Assembly: GCF_002366715.1 (NCBI RefSeq)
Contig: NZ_DFBS01000045.1
Span: forward strand, 310,001 to 374,000
DNA: 64,000 nt
Source of the DNA: Halomonas sp. UBA3074
GTDB taxonomy: Bacteria > Pseudomonadota > Gammaproteobacteria > Pseudomonadales > Halomonadaceae
Direction: 5' to 3'
Position 1 is the stretch's first letter; every line of letters starts with the position of its first letter. Of this stretch, positions 61,086 through 64,000 are shown piece by piece. The notes beneath the pieces were generated by a model. That model was not told where the DNA came from. It did not search any database and saw only the letters and a list, made by a program, of their open reading frames with translations. The position numbers and the translations under genes were made by a program.

Positions 61086-62384
61086 ATGGGTATGGGATCG
61101 AACATTGTATTAGGCGCCATCGCCGACGACTTCACCGGAGCCACCGACCTTGCCAATAACCTCGTGCGCGGCGGAATGCGCTGCCTGCAGGTGATTGGCG
61201 TGCCGCAAGAAGAGATCGACCTCGCTGATATCGATGCGGTGGTCGTGGCGCTTAAATCCCGCTCCTGCCCGGTAGAGGAAGCAGTTAATGATTCGCTCGC
61301 TGCGTTAGATTGGCTGCAAAAGCAGGGCGCCCGTCAACTGTTCTTCAAGTACTGCTCCACCTTTGATTCTACCGACCAGGGCAATATCGGCCCGGTGGCG
61401 GATACTTTGTTGGAAGCGTTGGGCGCTTCCCAAACGGTGATGGTGCCCGCCTTCCCGGTCAATGGCCGCACGGTTTACCAAGGCCATCTGTTCGTGGGCG
61501 ACCGTTTGCTCAACGACAGCGGCATGCAGCACCATCCATTGAACCCCATGCAAGATGCGGATTTAGTGCGTGTGCTTGCCCGCCAAACGCCGCACCCGGT
61601 GGGGTTGGCCAACCGCGCAGTGCTTGCCCAAGGATCAACGACAACCCGTGCTCATTTATCTGCGCTGGAAGCACAAGGTATTCGCCATGTGATCTGTGAT
61701 TCCCTGGATGAGCAGGATCTGGACGTACTGGCCGAAGCCACCATATTAATGCCCTTGGTCACCGGCGGTTCTGGCCTGGGGCAGGCATTGCCTGCCCAGT
61801 ACCGTGCCCAGGGCTGGTTAGCCACCATCACTGAACCGGGCCGTTTATCGCCTGCTTCGGGCGGGGCGTTGGTGCTCTCCGGCAGCTGTTCCCGCGCCAC
61901 GCTGGCCCAGGTGGCGGATTTTCTGGCCAAGCATCCTGATAGCGGTTTTGCCCTGGATCCCTTATCGCTGGCGGAAGGCGACAAGCAGCGGGAGCAGGCG
62001 TTGGCGTTTGCGCGGCAGCGCCTATCTGAACAGTCGCCGGTACTGATTTATGCATCGTCCGATCCTGACGGGGTGAGTGCCGCCCAGCAAGCCTTAGGGG
62101 TAGAACGTGCCGGCGCGCTGGTGGAAGAGGCGCTAAGCCAATTAGCGGTCACGCTGGTGAACGAAGGCTCAGGGCGATTACTGGTCGCCGGGGGAGAAAC
62201 CTCCGGTGCAGTAGTCTCGGCGCTGGGCATTAACACACTGCGTATCGGCGAGCAGATCGACCCCGGCGTGCCCTGGACCCAAGCCCTGCTGGCGGGACGT
62301 GAGGCACCGCTATCGCTGGCGTTGAAATCCGGCAATTTCGGTGGCGTCGATTTCTTTACCCGGGCATTCGAGGTGCTGGCATGA
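61086..62384 (+). CDS. otnK: 3-oxo-tetronate kinase
   Basis: The 432-residue protein belongs to the DUF1537 four-carbon acid sugar kinase family. It opens with LGAIADDFTGATDLANNLV and has the C-terminal nucleotide-binding segment GRLLVAGGETSGAVVSALGI. It phosphorylates 3-oxotetronate at C4 with ATP. It overlaps otnC by ATGA and is five bases after the ltnD stop, so it is tightly coupled in the operon. Confidence 0.95.
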   Translation: MGMGSNIVLGAIADDFTGATDLANNLVRGGMRCLQVIGVPQEEIDLADIDAVVVALKSRSCPVEEAVNDSLAALDWLQKQGARQLFFKYCSTFDSTDQGNIGPVADTLLEALGASQTVMVPAFPVNGRTVYQGHLFVGDRLLNDSGMQHHPLNPMQDADLVRVLARQTPHPVGLANRAVLAQGSTTTRAHLSALEAQGIRHVICDSLDEQDLDVLAEATILMPLVTGGSGLGQALPAQYRAQGWLATITEPGRLSPASGGALVLSGSCSRATLAQVADFLAKHPDSGFALDPLSLAEGDKQREQALAFARQRLSEQSPVLIYASSDPDGVSAAQQALGVERAGALVEEALSQLAVTLVNEGSGRLLVAGGETSGAVVSALGINTLRIGEQIDPGVPWTQALLAGREAPLSLALKSGNFGGVDFFTRAFEVLA

Positions 62385-63040
62385 GTATTCACTTGCATCG
62401 CCATCCCCAGAACAGCTTGCGGGAGCAGATCAGCACCCTGGGCAAATCGTTGTTTGATCGCGGCCTGACCATGGGCTCCAGCGGCAATATCAGCGTGCGG
62501 CTGGACGACGGCGGCTGGCTGATGACACCGACCAACGCCTGCTTGGGAAGGTTAGATCCGGCGCGCATTTCCCATTTGGATAACAACGGCCAACTGCTGA
62601 GTGGCGATAAGCCCACCAAAGAGCAGTTTCTACATATGACGATGTACGAAGAGCGCCCGCAGTCCGGCGCTATCGTCCATCTTCACTCCACCCATTCGGT
62701 GGCGGTATCCTGCTTGCCGGAAGTCGATCCCTGCGACTGCATTCCGCCGCTGACCGCCTATTACGTGATGCGGGTGGGCAAGCTGCCGCTGGTGCCCTAC
62801 CACATGCCAGGTGACCCTAAACTGGGTGATGCCGTGCGTGGCTTAGCGGGAAAGCATAGCGCGGTGCTGCTGGCCAACCATGGCCCGGTGGTGGCGGGGA
62901 AAAACCTTGAAGCGGCGGTCTACGCCACTGAAGAGTTGGAAGAGACCGCCAAGCTCTATCTGCTACTGCGAGGTGAGAACCCTCGGGGGTTAACGCCGGA
63001 GCAGGTAGCCGAGTTAGAAGCGCGCTTTCCACGGGATTAA
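62381..63040 (+). CDS. otnC: 3-oxo-tetronate 4-phosphate decarboxylase
   Basis: The 219-residue product is a class II aldolase/adducin-fold enzyme: GLTMGSSGNISVRLDDGGWLMTPTNA, the zinc ligands in VHLHSTHSVAVSCL, LLANHGPVVAGKNLEAAVYA and the TKEQFLHMTMYEERP region. In this setting it decarboxylates 3-oxotetronate 4-phosphate to dihydroxyacetone phosphate. It starts inside the otnK stop. Confidence 0.95.
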   Translation: MSIHLHRHPQNSLREQISTLGKSLFDRGLTMGSSGNISVRLDDGGWLMTPTNACLGRLDPARISHLDNNGQLLSGDKPTKEQFLHMTMYEERPQSGAIVHLHSTHSVAVSCLPEVDPCDCIPPLTAYYVMRVGKLPLVPYHMPGDPKLGDAVRGLAGKHSAVLLANHGPVVAGKNLEAAVYATEELEETAKLYLLLRGENPRGLTPEQVAELEARFPRD

Positions 63041-63080
63041 CTACAAATTTAATAGCGTACTTAACAACAAGAGCACCCCG

Positions 63081-63878
63081 ATGATTCGATTAGCCGCCAA
63101 CCTCAGCATGCTGTTTAACGAACACGCCTTTATCGATCGCTTTGCGGCCGCTGCGGACGCGGGCTTTAAAGGTGTCGAATATCTATTTCCCTATGCGTTT
63201 TCTCCGGAAGAGTTGCGCCATGCGCTGCGGGAAACGCAGTTGGAACAGGTGCTGTTCAACCTGCCGCCGGGAGATTGGGATGGCGGGGAACGAGGGCTGG
63301 CGAGTCTGCCAGGCCGAGAAGGGGAGTTTCGTGACTCGGTGGTAGAGGCTCTGCGTTATGCCGAGGCGCTCAACTGCCCCCGCGTGCATGCCATGGCGGG
63401 CCTGTTACCTGAAGGTGCCGATGCCGCGACGAAAGCTGACCACCAGGCGACCTATATTCGCAATTTGCGCTTTGCGGCGAGTGAGGCGGCGAAAGTTGGC
63501 CGAGAAGTACTCATCGAACCCATTAATACCCGCGATATGCCGGGATTTTTTCTATCGCGCCAAGCGCAAGCCATGGCCGTGCTGGAAGAAGTCGGGGCGG
63601 AAAACCTCAAACTACAATTTGATCTCTACCACTGCCAGATCATGGATGGCGATTTGATTCGCCACCTTGAACGCCAGTTCAGCGCCATCGGCCATATCCA
63701 AATCGCGGGGGTGCCTGAGCGTCACGAGCCGAATGTCGGAGAAGTGCACTACCCCGCCATTTTTGAGCGGTTAAGTGCGCTGGATTACACCGGTTGGATC
63801 GGCTGTGAGTATCGGCCCAAGGAAGAAACCCGAGCGGGGCTAGGATGGGGCGAAGCTTGGGGGCTAACCACTCATTGA
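63081..63878 (+). CDS. otnI: 2-oxo-tetronate isomerase (hydroxypyruvate isomerase family)
   Basis: The 265-residue protein is a TIM-barrel of the Hyi/OtnI group: LSMLFNEHAFIDRFAAAADAGFKGVEYLFPY at the start, EVLIEPINTRDMPGFFLS, LQFDLYHCQIMDGDLIRHLE and GWIGCEYRPKEETRAGLGW at the end, with the metal-binding Glu, Asp, His and Glu. It converts 2-oxotetronate to 3-oxotetronate, the point where the L-threonate and D-erythronate branches meet. It follows otnC by 40 bases. Confidence 0.93.
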   Translation: MIRLAANLSMLFNEHAFIDRFAAAADAGFKGVEYLFPYAFSPEELRHALRETQLEQVLFNLPPGDWDGGERGLASLPGREGEFRDSVVEALRYAEALNCPRVHAMAGLLPEGADAATKADHQATYIRNLRFAASEAAKVGREVLIEPINTRDMPGFFLSRQAQAMAVLEEVGAENLKLQFDLYHCQIMDGDLIRHLERQFSAIGHIQIAGVPERHEPNVGEVHYPAIFERLSALDYTGWIGCEYRPKEETRAGLGWGEAWGLTTH

Positions 63879-63944
63879 TATCCGTCAGCTCAAATAAAAA
63901 CGAGAAAAACGCAAACAATAACAACAGTGCATAGGAGCAAAACG

Positions 63945-64000
63945 ATGCATATCGCCATTACCGGTGCGGCAGGCTTTCTAGGCCAGCGGTTAGTGCAACA
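63945..64000 (+). CDS. denD: D-erythronate dehydrogenase, N-terminal fragment (runs off the window end)
   Basis: The last 56 bases code for MHIAITGAAGFLGQRLVQ, a Rossmann start with the GxxGFLG motif of extended SDR/epimerase-like enzymes. ATG 63945 has AGGAG before it. In ltnD/otnKCI operons the gene at this place is DenD, which oxidises D-erythronate; the symbol is based on context, because only 18 residues are visible. Confidence 0.8.
   Translation, partial: MHIAITGAAGFLGQRLVQ

Noticed and set aside
1..64000. CRISPR arrays, tRNA or rRNA genes, insertion sequences and attachment sites
   Set aside because: No regularly spaced repeats, cloverleaf-like sequences, transposase or integrase frames were seen in the gaps or frames.

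Overview
The window reads like a chromosomal segment of a halophilic gammaproteobacterium, most likely Halomonadaceae. This is inferred from moderately high GC, acid-rich proteins, exported PRC-barrel proteins in tandem, many TRAP and sodium-coupled carriers, and the overall gene families; no rRNA or marker gene is present to prove it. No tRNA, rRNA, insertion sequence, prophage or CRISPR array was recognised. The segment is mostly small catabolic operons, each beside its own regulator, mixed with signalling and stress genes.

Layout. 1-7014: the N-terminal part of an AsmA-type protein, two PRC-barrel proteins, an M48 lipoprotein protease, a stand-alone ATP-grasp ligase with a very strong terminator, a NYN-domain protein and a PAS-GGDEF cyclase. 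7113-15180: an AraC regulator divergent from a TRAP transporter, followed by SDR, BKACE (DUF849), SDR and an exported SMP-30-type lactonase, closed by a terminator; it looks like a complete pathway whose substrate cannot be read from sequence. 15480-19265: a GAF-EAL phosphodiesterase and two related response regulators, the first without its DNA-binding domain. 19353-31096: agmatinase with a divergent LysR gene, pntAB, an MsbA-like exporter, an aldo/keto reductase, katG and a probable beta-propeller protein. 31171-43427: a chemoreceptor, an orphan XdhC, a small membrane protein coupled to a sodium:solute symporter, the 5-oxoprolinase genes pxpABC, a LysR gene and a second TRAP transporter. 43543-53000: a five-domain GGDEF/EAL protein, a HAD phosphatase and a DMT permease behind a Pho box, a TSUP permease, MgtE, ACC deaminase with its AcdR-type regulator, and a YbaN-like protein. 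53093-56370: PhoX behind a second Pho box, a YciF-like ferritin-fold protein and a DUF1127 protein. 56553-64000: LysR plus amidase, then a LacI regulator with two abutting operators and the tetronate operon ltnD-otnK-otnC-otnI-denD, cut by the window end.

How it fits together. The best-understood pathway is the last one: L-threonate (LtnD) and D-erythronate (DenD) are oxidised, isomerised (OtnI), phosphorylated (OtnK) and decarboxylated (OtnC) to dihydroxyacetone phosphate. Nitrogen-yielding functions are scattered through the window (agmatinase, 5-oxoprolinase, ACC deaminase, amidase). Phosphate starvation probably links the HAD phosphatase and PhoX, because both have the same PhoB-type direct repeat upstream. 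Three c-di-GMP proteins and one chemoreceptor suggest control of motility and surface life. The most promising uncharacterised items are the TRAP/SDR/BKACE/SDR/lactonase operon, the stand-alone ATP-grasp enzyme and the HTH-less response regulator.
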